DNA from: Calvatia gigantea
Lineage: Eukaryota; Basidiomycota; Agaricomycetes; Agaricales; Lycoperdaceae
Assembly: GCA_025093985.1 (NCBI GenBank)
Contig: JACAAK010000004.1
Span: 682,001-746,000 of the forward strand
Direction: 5' to 3'
DNA length: 64,000 nt
Under the pieces are notes generated by a model, which saw only the letters and a list, made by a program, of their open reading frames with translations, was not told the DNA's origin and ran no database searches. Both the position numbers and the translations under genes were made by a program. Below, piece after piece: positions 1-11,039 of the stretch. Numbering within the stretch: position 1 is the first letter of the stretch; each line of letters begins with the position of its first letter.

Positions 1-1130
1 TCTGGCAATTCTGGACACCAAGTCGCGAGCTCGATCGTAAGAAGTGGGGACAGATTGAGAAGAAGGCTTAGGGTGATTTGTGTCTGAGCTTGGGTGACTT
101 ATGGCTGGTACCACGTCGGATGACCTATCCATGAGGGCAGACACGGTGCTCCCTGCGCTGCCGAATGAACCCCCGGATCGCGATACGGCGCTCCCTGGTA
201 TGTTCTGGTACGCCTGTGACTCCCTATCATCCTGTTCCCCGACGACCTGGCTTGGGTTGTTCATGGCTGGGTGCGCGTGAGTTGTGGCTGGTACCGAGTC
301 CGGTGTCGGCTGCGAGGGAGGGCGCCGTTGATAGCCGTCATTCTCTTCCATCAGGGCAAACACGATGCTCCAAGCACTCGCGAATGAGTCTTCAAATCGC
401 ATCATTCGTGATACAACGCTCCCCTGGGAAGGAAGCTCGTCCCAGTAGTACTGCAACTCCCTTTCATGACACACCCCGACGTCCTGGGATTGCAAATATC
501 CCCACATTGTTGTCACTAACACCACTCGGTTAGGGAAACCCTCAGCTGACTCTTCGCATATTCTCCTTAATAGAGATAAGTGCCTGAGCGGAGGGTTCAA
601 AAGTTTGGGGTCTGTTATGCGGTGGAGGTAGAGGATGCCTGTAATCCTGAGCTCCCTTGAAGAGCTGGAAGGTTGTCAGATATGTCAAGAATTGAGGAGA
701 AACTGACTCACACTGCCTTCAACCATGCCTTTAGTTTTTTCTCAATAATTCTCTCCTCGCGTTGAGAGTCAAAGCCGGGGGTGTCCACGAAAACCACTCT
801 GGGTTGCTCATAGCGCTCGTGATTGGAGAACTGGACGTGCTGTATCTCTGATACCTTCAGTTCGAGGCCGTGGCCAACAGGCAAGATATCTCGTCCTACG
901 GCTGTATTTATGAACTGCCCCATTCCGTGAGTGATCCGGGGTTGTCGCGAGCTATAACAACACCTACGGTGCTCTTCCCAGCTCCGGCCAGCCCAACCAC
1001 ACTGAGAAATTGTCAGCGTTTCCAGGTGTCAAATTTATTTATTTTTAATTGTAAGAGCGACATACGCTATAACAATATCATTAGGATCGATACTGTCAAT
1101 GGCAACGCGCCGAGAGATTGCAGCACCCAT
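1..1130 (-). CDS. G-domain (AIG1/septin-like) P-loop GTPase, 3' end beyond window
   Basis: Four exons can be spliced on the minus strand: 1130-1066, 1001-968, 914-712 and 646 to the window edge. All phases agree and 316 codons are visible. The start is MGAAISRR, a good N-myristoylation context (Gly2, Ser6), so membrane attachment is possible. The P-loop GLAGAGKST (G1) is cut from the following FINTAVG by a 53-bp intron. The G3 motif VDTPGF follows about 50 residues later, and then GILYLHRITD and VVLVTTMWG, which are typical of the large fungal 'G domain-containing protein' family. Biochemically these should bind and hydrolyse GTP; the cellular role is unknown. The C-terminal part after about residue 200 is low-complexity (Ser/Pro/His/Asn-rich) and contains an internal duplication. 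The frame is open to base 1, so the stop lies outside. Confidence 0.85.
63..430 (-). repeat. Two-copy internal repeat in the GTPase C-terminal tail
   Basis: Bases about 68-200 and about 243-430 are diverged copies of one another. Shared landmarks on the plus strand include GGCTGGTACC and CGAATGA. On the protein level, SVVSRMMRFEDSFASAWSIV parallels a later SAVSRSGGSFGSAGSTVSAL stretch. Both copies stay in frame, so the tail grew by an in-frame duplication. Confidence 0.7.
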
Positions 1131-3370
1131 CAAGAACGGATCTACGAAGGCCTGAGCTTAACGATGAGCCCGGGGGAAATGGGGCGAGATTTAAGGCCTA
1201 ATGCACAATCTATTGGACCTCGTGCACAACGCATGCCATCAATGAGTGAAGGGAGAACTTGAGTTGTGAGCGCCTCTGTGGGCGGTCAAGTCACAGGACC
1301 GCCCATTGTGGCTGGAAGCTTCTGACTTAATGTCGAAAGAGTCCTTCAATCTGGGGCCACTTGTCCTTACGTATTAAAATCCATGTCAGAAGCACTTACG
1401 CCTACACGCGATCCCGCACCAAAATCAGGGAGTATTTCTTGCCAGCATTCCGCCAAAATACCACAAAGCCTAGCAGGAAACGTAACAGTCACTCAGGGTT
1501 GTGCCAATCCTTGATATTCACGAATATCCATGAGTCATTCATGAATTGAAGGTCAGTTTTTCATGAAGCCGTGAATTTGCTCACCTGACAGGAAGCTTGG
1601 ACCTTGGAGCATAGTCACCAACAAATTTTGATGGTCTGATTGGAAGTTGGAACCACGGACACTGTGGACAGGTAGAGAGCGATAATCAAACGACACAGCC
1701 ATGCACTGGCAACTCAATTTATTTCATTAGTGCGTTCGTTCACCGGATTCAGTAATAGACCGCCGCTGGTGTGTACACCCAAATTTTGCACGGTCATTTG
1801 CAACATCAGTCATCATCCGGGACCCACAAAATTTTGTGTACATAGAGTACCATCCCCCCAATGCTTTGAGAAGAAAATTAGATGTAGGAGGGTCCGTCCC
1901 CGATTGTTTCGACCTTACCCCTATCAATCTCTTCAAGCTCCGGAGTCAGAAGGAAAGAGGACGATGACTCTAATCTCTGTTGAAGACAATCTGGTAATTA
2001 CAACATCCCACACCTGGAGACGTTACCACAACGTGAACCACACCGTCCAACAGCCACACCCCACACACTTCCACGTCCTCGATAATTAACGGCGCCACCA
2101 CAGGACCGTACAGTTACACTCCTTTTGGGGCCGAACGTCTTCCTTCCCGACGTCGTCACTATCCCAAGAAATCATCTCTTAGTATACCCTCTGGGGTCGT
2201 TACCAAGAAAACTTGCTCCTAATGCGTTCGCTAACGACTATAGCGCTGCGCTAGTACTTCCAACACGCCAACAGTGGGTGTGCCACAGAAATCGACACCC
2301 TCCTTGATAACAGCATTCAAAATTTCCCTACTAACGATCCGATGTCCAGCGAACAACAAGATATAGGAGATACAAGATATACCCCTGATTCACCTGAGCG
2401 TCATACGCTTTGAACGCCGCCCAATGAAAGCTGTTGGTGCTGTTCGCCAACCGTTGCACTGAACCGGCGTATTTGCCTTCGGCCGTGATTTTATATTGGA
2501 ATGACAGCCAATGGCCCGAAGCTGAATTGGTCATGTATTAAGCGATGATGTCGACAATTACTAGTTTCATTATAACCTTGTGTTCATGGGAACAGTTAGT
2601 TCTCCGAGCGTCAACGTCGGGGCTTCATATGGAACCGGCCGGTGTGTTTCAAGTAGTAGTGCTGCGGCCATGATTCCGTTTTCACACCAGGCATCGAGCT
2701 GGAGCCCAGCGCTCTAGTCATTGGAGGCTGCGAGAGATTGTTCCGAGTTTCACGTCCGTCTTCGTCCTGCTGAATGGGAAGTTTCATAAGTTTGTTGTAC
2801 TACGGGTAAGTCTATACCCTCAAAGTTATCTCACTGGTTCCATAACTTCAGGGTCGATGCCAACGGGCGTCACCTCTAGCGCCATGAAGCAGGGAACTGG
2901 TTTCTGGCGCTTGTCGTCAACGGTGTCTGTTCGGAGTTTTCATCACCTGGTTCTCGGGTCAGTGAAAATCTAGTCACCTTTTCTTGTGAAACGAAGGTCC
3001 TAACGCTGACGCTGGTCGCCCCCGGACTGTTTCGAAAGCCAGCCACAGGCTGTGAGGTTTTACATGAGGGCATGAGGTTTTACATAAGCACTTGATTCCT
3101 ATGAGGGAAGGATCCGTGTCTCTCTCACCTCTTTCTCGCCGTTTTCGCGCCATCCCCCCCTCTGAAGCCGAGGAGAACAGACTCAAAGCAAATGAATTTC
3201 TCGTCTCCTCCTCGACTTGCGTAGCTCGCATCGAAGTTTCGATGTCATCAGACAATGCCCATCACGCCGCAGCTTTTGCATCCTGCACTCCACGTTTGCG
3301 ACGACCCCAAAGCGCTCCTTGAGCTATATATTACCATATCTTCTCCACTATCCAATGCCTGCCGTTTACC
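1131..3370. other. Region without a recognisable gene
   Basis: Short open frames on both strands (for example 1730-2089 plus and 2331-2534 minus) have no motif I recognise and no consistent splice chain. A plausible intron with GTAAGT donor and TTCAG acceptor occurs on the plus strand at about 2806-2850, but the joined frame stops soon after, so at most this is a decayed gene. A TATA-like CTATATATT lies at 3323-3331, just ahead of the next gene. Confidence 0.4.
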
Positions 3371-5024
3371 ATGCTCCTCCTACTTGCGATATCCCTATCT
3401 ATCCAGCGACTTGCTGGGGCCCCTGTTCCTAACCCCACATCACATATTCCCTTCCCGGATTCAACGTTATTGCACCCTCGCGCAGGAGATGATACGTGTG
3501 CGCAATCTGAAGGCAGGTCGATTTGGGATATCGTATGGAGTTGCGCTGTGACGATATTCGCTTGTACCTGGGTTGCCGTTCACCCCTAATATTCCCGGTC
3601 CGACAGATTCAGGATGGAGTATTTTTAAGCGGGGGTTGTCTACTATGATTTACGCTCTGATCGCGCCAGAACTCATGGTCACTTGGGCGCTTCATCAGTA
3701 CCTTAGTGCCCGTCAGATTATGCACAAATATAACACGGAAATTCTCCAATGTAAGATTCTCTTCTGGTGATAAACCCTGGCTGCTTACGATGCCCCCTCC
3801 AGATAACCCACCCAAAACTCCGAGGTATAAGCGGTATCTCAAGTATGCCAGGGTGTGGTTTTGCGGGAGGGAAGCTGGCGGCCCGATTTCCGTCATGAAG
3901 TGGACCAAAACACACGGCTTTTTCTTACAGATGGGGGGCTTGATGCTCCACGAAGCTGGGGAACCGGTGGAGGTCCTCACGTACCACAGACTCAAGACCT
4001 TAATCCAAAACAGGGAAATCGACATTCCACGAATCACGCAACGTACAATCAACGACAAAAGCAAGGGCGATTATCTTTCAAAAGCCTTTGTTGTTATCCA
4101 AACGACATGGTTTATTGCTCAATGTGGGGCTCGGTGGGCAGGGAAACTACCCTTGGCGGAGGTGGAAGTTGTGACGCTAGCTTTTGCGGTGCTGAATGCG
4201 ATCACGTACGCTCTCTGGCTTGACAAGCCCCAGAACGTCCAGGAAGCGATAAGGATTGATTTGAAGATTAGTCCCGATGTTCATGACGACCCAGACAAAG
4301 AGGAGTCTGGCTGTGAGTCATGGGCAACCGCATTATCCAGGGTCCCCTTCCACTTCCGACAACACCCCACCCGCGAAAGCTGCCCGGAAGAACATTTGTT
4401 CGGAGATACCAGCCCATGCCACTCCATGGTTGGTTATACCGCCATCTTCTCAAAGATTATCGTAAACTCAGGGACTCGCAGCCCGGCCTCCTTTGGTTTT
4501 TCGTCTATCGTGTACCGTATCGCATCATCACATCATCCCTTCATCCGATGAAGAAACTCCTCGTTCACGCTGATTTGCAAGACTCTCGCACGAAACTCCT
4601 GCGCGTCCCTATGTTTTCCAAAGCGAAGCTGGACAATCCAGATCCGGTCCTCGTTCATTACCTCCCCTGCCTCATAGGTGTCCTTTTTGGCTCGGTGCAT
4701 ATCATGGCTTGGTCGTCTGGTCCCACGGAGCTCGAGCGTGTCCTGTGGAGGTACTCAACCCTGGTGATCACCATAGAGCCATTACTTTTCGCTATAGCGA
4801 AAGGGGTGACATCGCGTAAAACTAACCTTGGCACAAACTTTTGCTTACTAGATATCATTCGAGGCATTCTAATCTTTGTAATATGGTTCCCCTTCATTGT
4901 CGGTTTACCTACATACGTAATAGCACGCGTGATACTTTTCACGCAGGCCCTGGCCTCGCTTCGAGATTTACCTCCAGCGGTGTACTGTGATGTTGACTGG
5001 TCAATGTTTGTTCCGCATTTGTGA
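3371..5024 (+). pseudogene. Multi-span integral membrane protein of an agaricomycete-expanded family, frameshifted
   Basis: Exon 1 begins MLLLLAISLSIQRLAGAPVP, a likely signal peptide, and runs to WSCAVTIFACTWVAVHP. The sequence then needs a -1 step to continue as NIPGPTDSGWSIF: there is one extra C in the CCCC run at about 3583-3587. After YNTEILQ a GTAAGA donor (about 3751) and a CAG acceptor (about 3801) lead in phase into PPKTPRYKRYLKYARVW. A second intron starts near 4313 (GTGAGT), but the next frame (LRDSQPGLLWFFVYRVPYRI to FVPHL, stop 5022-5024) does not join in phase, so a second lesion or unusual splicing is present. Several hydrophobic segments fill the C-terminal 200 residues. This family is common in mushroom-forming fungi; its function is unknown. 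A real pseudogene and an assembly error are both possible. Confidence 0.7.
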
Positions 5025-5114
5025 CCCTCCCAATTTATATTAACGTGTACCTCGCGGATCTAATACCACTTATGCAGGATACTAAAAACAGTCCGGCTGT
5101 TGATAATATCTAGT

Positions 5115-6480
5115 TCAGCACTCTGATATCAATGTTGTCCCAATGCTGTGCCTCAGTTCAACACTTGGCGTTTCGAACATTTGGGAGCGGATATTGAAAA
5201 TGACGCGCGACGTCAAGGCCGACGATACCACCCTTTCAAGCCTACACGAGGAGTTGTGGTCAAACTAACTTCCTCGAACAGAGGCAGAGGGGCTACTTAC
5301 ACAATTACGAGCAACTGATACTGTTTCTTTAGGGGTGATCAGATTTCGAGGCACGGCTCACCACCATATGATCTACTTACTGATAATCGCAAGACGAGGA
5401 TCATGTTGATAATCGAAAGACCTATGAACGGCGTTCACACTTGGTTTCGGGTGCTTAGCTTATATGGCAGAGTTTTGCTTACCGGTGAGGATGGCATAGT
5501 ACACGATTCCTGGAACACCAATTCAATGCTGGAGCCTGGAAGTAAAACATCACTATTACCATCTCTATAGATCACCCGGAAAAGTGACGTTTTCTTCGAG
5601 AATGAGCCGCGTGGGACAAGTTTGCTTTTGATAATGATGGCAATAAGGAGGCCTGCGCTAGGTGATAAGATGGGAAGCGATGTGCAAGGATGAACGCACC
5701 TAAATCATAGGCACCGACTATGACGTAGACGGCTGACATCAATCTTGTAAAACTACTCATGAGACAGCCGAAATAGGGATCGGTAAAGTCTGTATCGATT
5801 ATTGAGTCCAGATCGTTATAGTGTTGGGAATGCCTCACGCTTGAGTTGATGGAGAGAAATTCCGACAATAAGGAATACGCCGACCCAAGCAGCGATAAAA
5901 TACAAAGTCAGAACTACGCCGACCCGACGGGTCGTATCCCAGATGACCCACGTGCGAAGGGTTAGGATAACTAGTTAACGTCGTTAGTTACACAGTCATT
6001 CTCCGTTCAATCTGGTTGTTCAATCACCTTCGGCGATACAACATCCCGAAGCAATCAACCCTGTTAAAGCCTTCATAACTAGAGCAACACAAAAAAAAAC
6101 ATGACCCACATGCGCTCATCTCCGTCAGTCGTTCACAGCCCCCGACACTCAAACCACGACCAAATTGACCTGGGAAAATCCTGTGTTAGTTTGCAACGAG
6201 GGGTTAAAGCGGGGCGCAACACTGACGATAAAGGACGAATCCGACATCTAGAAAGGGGCCGTATCTGTTCACCAGGAACAGAATTTTGGTTGGTGTCCAA
6301 GCTGAGTTCCACAAATAGTTGACCTCCGCGTCGAAGGTTATGAGGTAGTCATAAACCTAGGATGGATTGTGATAAATTGGACTGAAACCGCATTAATTAT
6401 TTCACTGACGAGTATCGCTGTGCTTGCAACTGCGAAACTTCTTGAATATGTGTAGGAGATTTAGCTGAAGTAGATAACGT
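5115..6480 (-). CDS. DUF6533-type multi-span membrane protein (copy alpha)
   Basis: Read on the minus strand, pieces joined by GT-AG introns give AQRYSS, then VYDYLITFDAEVNYLWNS and ILFLVNRYGPF (the DUF6533 signature of Y-D-Y-hydrophobics followed by W-N-S and N-R-Y-x-P-F). Next come QFGRGLS...C, the helix VILTLRTWVIWDTTRR, further transmembrane segments, and a cytosolic-looking C-terminus ERVVSSALTSRVIFNIR ending at TGA 5117-5115. The first methionine is not resolved: no ATG lies in the frame upstream of AQRYSS before a stop, so a further 5' exon or a lost start is possible. Members are fungal-specific membrane proteins of about 300-400 residues with no known biochemical role. It is a tandem duplicate of beta. 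Confidence 0.65.
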
Positions 6481-6869
6481 ACGATAGGAACACTAGAAGT
6501 ATCGCGAATTAGGGGTTTTGTACAAGCTAGAACTGGTGAGCAGGGCGACGCACACTTGTGATTGTTACTTCAAACGCGATAGAGCTAACGGGTTTGGCAG
6601 CTTGCAGAAAGGCGGGCTGGGACTGCATGAGGGGAGTTACTGTGAGCGGGTGGCGAAGCTCAGGCAGGTAGGGCTATGATATAGGTACCCGCTGGCTATC
6701 TTACTAAAAAGATAGCTCCGCCGGATCCGCTCAAGTTCCTCTGCTGTGTGGCATGATGATTATCAACACTCGATTTGAACCCGAAGAAAATCATGGCTTT
6801 GGCCATATAGCTTGAAAGAGGTTAGTACAACTTGCTGTTACCCTCCCGCAACAGGATACTTCAACTGAG

Positions 6870-7350
6870 CTGTGATCCTTGTGGACAGTTGCACGCACAC
6901 GAATTCTCGGGTGGTAACAATGTCGTGGGTTGGGAGAACCATGGAACTGAGGTCGCCGGTGCGAGTAAGTCAATCAGAAACCTGTGGCCATCAAGGCGTT
7001 GATGAATCAGAATTGATTGATTATAAGACATCGGAACTAAGTACTGAGGTGAGAATCTAAGCAATGGCCGTTGTCTAGTAGTATATTGGTGGGTGGCGTA
7101 ATCAGCTTCACTCTTTAGGTTCCAAATTGTGAGCGGCGTTTTGTTGGCAAGTATGCAGAAATACACAACAGGACATACAAGAATGGTCAATCTTCTCCAT
7201 CAGCGATCAGGCGGGATGCATGCGCTCTCGAGGTTTGTCGAATTTGCTGACAGACAAGCTAGCGATTTGATTGTAGGAGTCAATTTAAGTTTGTTGAATT
7301 TCAGACGTCACTTAAAGATGGGGCACTATGATGAGGCACGGGCTTGATAT
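6870..7350 (-). pseudogene. Truncated 3' fragment of a gamma-like DUF6533 gene
   Basis: This stretch aligns by eye with the 3' part of gamma (about 9480-9930). Shared landmarks are GTTGATGAATCAGAAT, CCATCAGCGA, a GCTGACAGA motif and a conserved ACTTAAAG/CATTTAAA end. The rest of the gene is absent: beyond 7350 the sequence changes to the start of the beta unit's 3' flank. It is best explained as the broken end left by the tandem duplication of beta plus the tail of gamma. Confidence 0.55.
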
Positions 7351-7681
7351 TGGCGAGCCGGGAACGCGCGTTTACACAGGAATGGATGGGCACTTGTGAT
7401 GCGGGTTTAAGATAATGACGGAGAGAGCGTTATCGGTCAGCATCGTGTTATATGTGTTTGTGTCAGTGGTATCGTCTGGCGTTAGTAATTGTAAGCGCAT
7501 ACCTTCAGTCGATCAGACTCCCGTCGGAAGCCCTTCATTCGTTATTCATTAATCTTTGATTCATTTCGCACTTGTGGCCCTCGAATCAAAAAATTCCAAG
7601 ATATATTTTATCGACCCCATATTATTAACACAAGCTGTGGCAGGCGGTCTCCGATAATTGTTGCCATTGTTACCATCCGAA
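7351..7681. other. Spacer between duplicated DUF6533 units
   Basis: No coding signal. The interval separates the truncated gamma copy from the stop codon of beta and probably contains the duplication junction. Confidence 0.4.
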
Positions 7682-9000
7682 TCAGTGTTTCGATACGGTA
7701 GTCATCTCAATGCCACGGTTGTATTCAACTTTTGACATTTCAGCCTTCTGGGAGAGGATATTGAAGACGACGCGTGAAGTCAAGGTGGATGTTACCACCC
7801 TTTCCAGTCTGTGTGAGGGGCTATGATCAAAATATTCCATACGAACAGGAGAATAACTGACACCATTACCAATAACTGATACTCTTTCTTCCGGGCGAAT
7901 CAGATTCTGGCCACTGGTGCATTGAATCGTGATTTACTTACCGACAATCGTAAGACGAGAATCATGTTGACCACCGAAAGACCTAGAAGTGATATTCGTA
8001 GCGGCTTGGATACTTAGTTTCTGTGGTGGTATTTTACTTGCCGGTAAGAATGGCGTAGTATAGAATTCCTTTGCAAAATCATTTCAGTGCTGGGTACAGA
8101 AAAAAAATCTCGAATTACCATCTCTGTAGATCACCCCAATCAGTGACTTGTTTCCTGAGAAAAAGTTGGATGGGATCAAAGTACTTTTGGCAACGATGGC
8201 TATAAGAAGCCCTGCACTATATGGTCAGAAGGAATGCAACAAGCGAGGTGAACATACCAAGATCATAAGTGCCCACAATGACATAGGCTGCCGACATCAC
8301 CCTTGTGAAGCTACTCATGAGGCAGCCGAAATGATGATTTGTGAGATCTACGTCCCCCGCTGAGTACAAAACGTTGTGGTATCACGGGGGACCTACGTGT
8401 AAGCTGGTGGAGAGAAATTCCGACCACAAGGAATACACCGACCCAGGCAACGATAAAGTACAGAGTTAGGATTACAGCGGCACGGCGGGTCGTATCCCAG
8501 ATGACCCAGGTACGAAGAGTCAGGATAACTGTTGCGTCGTGAGTAGGTCACTCCACACAGTGTGATGGCCAAGTCACCCTCGGCGATGCAACATCCCGAA
8601 GCAATCAACCCTGTAGAGACCTTCATAATTACAGACATGGGACGCCAGGAAGTTATGACCCACATGCACTCATCTCTGCCAGTCTTTGGCAGCTTGTGGC
8701 ACTCAGATCGCGGGCGAACTGACCTGTGGTAGTCATTTTCAGTTATGGTGAGAATTCGAACGAAAACGCAGCCGCTGACGATATAAGACAACCCCAAGAT
8801 CGATGAATGGGATGTATCTGTTTACCAGGAACAGGACTTTGGTCGGTGTCCGAACCGAGTTCCAGAGCAAGGTGACCTCGGCATCCAAAGTTATGATATA
8901 GTCATAGACCTACGATGGGCCGAAGTGAGCCAGCCTCAAAGGTGTGAGAATTACAGAGTCGACTGACGAATATCGCCGTGCTCGCAACTTTGAAGTCCCA
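7682..9000 (-). CDS. DUF6533-type multi-span membrane protein (copy beta)
   Basis: Minus-strand exons give ARRYSSVDS, a 54-bp GTAATT...CGTAG intron, then VYDYIITLDAEVTLLWNS and VLFLVNRYIPFIDLGVVLY, the DUF6533 core. QFARDLSATSCQRLAEMSAC, CCIAE and VILTLRTWVIWDTTRR follow, and then a second hydrophobic helix (ILTLYFIVAWVGVFLVVGIS). The C-terminus LERVVTSTLTSRVVFNIL is close to alpha's, and the stop is TGA 7684-7682. The start is uncertain: the frame is open upstream to about 9299 and contains several ATGs. Exon order, intron positions and flanks match alpha at about 2.6 kb offset, so the two are a tandem duplication. Confidence 0.68.
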
Positions 9001-9705
9001 TTAACATTGAGGAGAAGCCTTGTTCGAAAGAAAACATACGGTAGAAATACTGGAGACATCGTGAGTAGGGGTATCATATCGTGGGAACCAGTAAGTGAGG
9101 GACGCACATTAGTGATCGCTACCTCAAAGGCAATCGATCTGATGGTTTGAGGATCTTGAGGAAGGAGGGATTCAAGCTGCATCGAGAAGGAGGCGAATGT
9201 CAGCGGAGGGCTGTTCGTAGGAGGATCTAAGGATTGAAGACTCGAAGTTCGAAACAGGCAGGGCATTGATATAGACACCCAACTCCTTATCTTTGGCAAC
9301 AGATAGGCCGCCGCTCAACTTCTCGCGTCGTCTGAAGAGATGACTACCGGTGTTAAAAATGGACAGGAAGAAATCTATAGCCACGATCAACTATATGACT
9401 CGGAAGGCATTGGGACTAGTTTGCCCGTTATCTGCCCACAGCGGAGCGATTCGCCTGGGCTGCACCAACTGTCCTGGGCCAGCTCCACGCATGCAATCTA
9501 TATGGTCTTGAAGTAACGTTTGTGGATCAAGAGGGCCACCAGCGTGAAAGATCAGTCAGAAGCTTATGGCTGCCGAAGATCGCAGCGTTGATGAATCAGA
9601 ATGGATTGATTGTTGGATCCCATCATCAGACCCAAGTGACCACGGGACTGAGGTGGACATTGTGACCATCACAGATAAATAGACCGCTCTTCATCGTTAC
9701 GTCCC

Positions 9706-11030
9706 CTAGACTGAGATGTCCTTCAAGTCCATCTCCTCGTAGTCCTGCGGATTATTTTTGACGTTTCGTTGACGGATGTGCAAGATCACGCGACAAGCGA
9801 GGAGAGAATGGACGATCCTTTCCATCAGCGAGAGTAGATTGACGTATTCGCTCTATGAGCTTGCCAATATTGCTGACAGAACGGTTGAAATGCGAGAGTA
9901 CTCACTGACATCCGTAGAGTGAGAACGACATTTAAAAAAGATAAACCTAGAAGTTGGTGAGATCTAGTTTTTTTATCATTGCCAAAGTGATTATCCCCAC
10001 AGAATAGATAAGCAAAATAAATAATTCCTAGCCGGCGATTAGAAATGGTCATAGTCCCATAAAACCTCGCTCACCGTCTCGATATATTACACGTGTTAGA
10101 GGTACGTTACCCCAAAGGCGGAAGGTCCGCATTGCTTGAATTACAATAAGAACAAGGATGCCTGAAATAGGGTTTACCTATCAGATCCACTTGAACGATA
10201 AGTGTAGGTGTGCGTACCGGCATCATAGGCCATCAGAACTATCCAGCAAATAGACAGCAACCGATTTATGTCAAGGGTGTAACAGGACACCCAAGGTTGT
10301 AGAGGGGATGCTTCATCTGTTACAGTGAAGTTTGAACGTGTTATCACGTGATTCATGAGCTGGGGAAAGAACGCACGATGTAGCGCTTTAAGATATAAAG
10401 CGATAACAATGTATTCGGTGGCCCAAAAGAAGAGAAAGAATATAGGCAATCCAACGGTCAGGCGTCTGTCCTTCTCCCAAACAGCCCATGTCCGGATCGT
10501 AAGCAGAACTGAAGGACCATTCAATCGTAATCCCAGTAAATATAAGCTACAACTCACGCTCTGTTATGGTCATTCCAACCACAAACATCCCTATCATGAG
10601 CGCAAAAATCAGGATCCGCAACAGGGAAGGGAGCGCAACCGAAAAGACATACAGGCGCTATACTCGTAGGTAATGGCACATTGATTGCTTGTCAGCGAGG
10701 GTGCAAATTGGTCTGGAACGGGCAATGATTTTATTTCTCTAAATCTGGAGAATACCACACCCTCGGACTCACGCAGAAAGACCATCGCGGTGTCGATAAA
10801 TGGAAGATACCTCGTCAAGAGGAATAAAACCTTTTACTGCATTCCACCGCGACCTCCATATTAGTTCTATTTCTTGGTTTATGGTTAAAAGGTAGTCGAA
10901 GATCTGCGAAACCGAAGGTCCAGGCCTTGTACTGCTCTGAAAGTATACATGGCCACATACCAACATGGTCATGCTGGCAACTACCCATAGGTATCAGCCA
11001 CCCATGATTGAGCGACCCAAAGGATCTTAT
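9706..11030 (-). pseudogene. DUF6533-type membrane protein (copy gamma) with one-base frameshift
   Basis: The minus strand shows IFDYLLTINQEIELIWRSRW, the clearest DUF6533 signature in the window. It is followed after one surplus A (AAAA run, about 10831-10834) by VLFLLTRYLPFIDTAMVFL in another frame. Downstream are QFAPSLTSNQCAITYEYSAC, LLTIRTWAVWEKDRR, a hydrophobic LFFWATEYIVIALYL, and the C-terminal exon ERIVHSLLACRVILHIRQRN, with stop TAG at 9708-9706. Everything except that single base is conserved, so either a very recent lesion or an assembly error is likely. The N-terminus near 11,030 is not fixed. Function is unknown. Confidence 0.65.
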
Positions 11031-11039
11031 ACACACCGT

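Larger units (their letters stand above)
5115..9930 (-). repeat. Tandem duplication of about 2.6 kb (alpha unit and beta unit)
   Basis: 5115-7350 and 7682-9930 are collinear diverged copies. Matching anchors occur at the C-terminal exons (5175-5260 against 7745-7830), the transmembrane exon (5890-5970 against 8440-8530), the core exon (6260-6340 against 8830-8910), the upstream non-coding stretch and the start of gamma's 3' end. The repeat boundary falls inside gamma. Confidence 0.65.

Noticed and set aside
1730..2307. Open frames of 119 and 60 codons on the plus strand
   Set aside because: No recognisable motif, codon pattern or splice continuity; overlapping frames on both strands are of similar length.
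2125..2534. Minus-strand peptide pieces (GVDFCGTPTVGVLEVLAQRY) that read like protein
   Set aside because: They need two frame changes within 250 bp without proper splice sites, and I could not tie them to any family.
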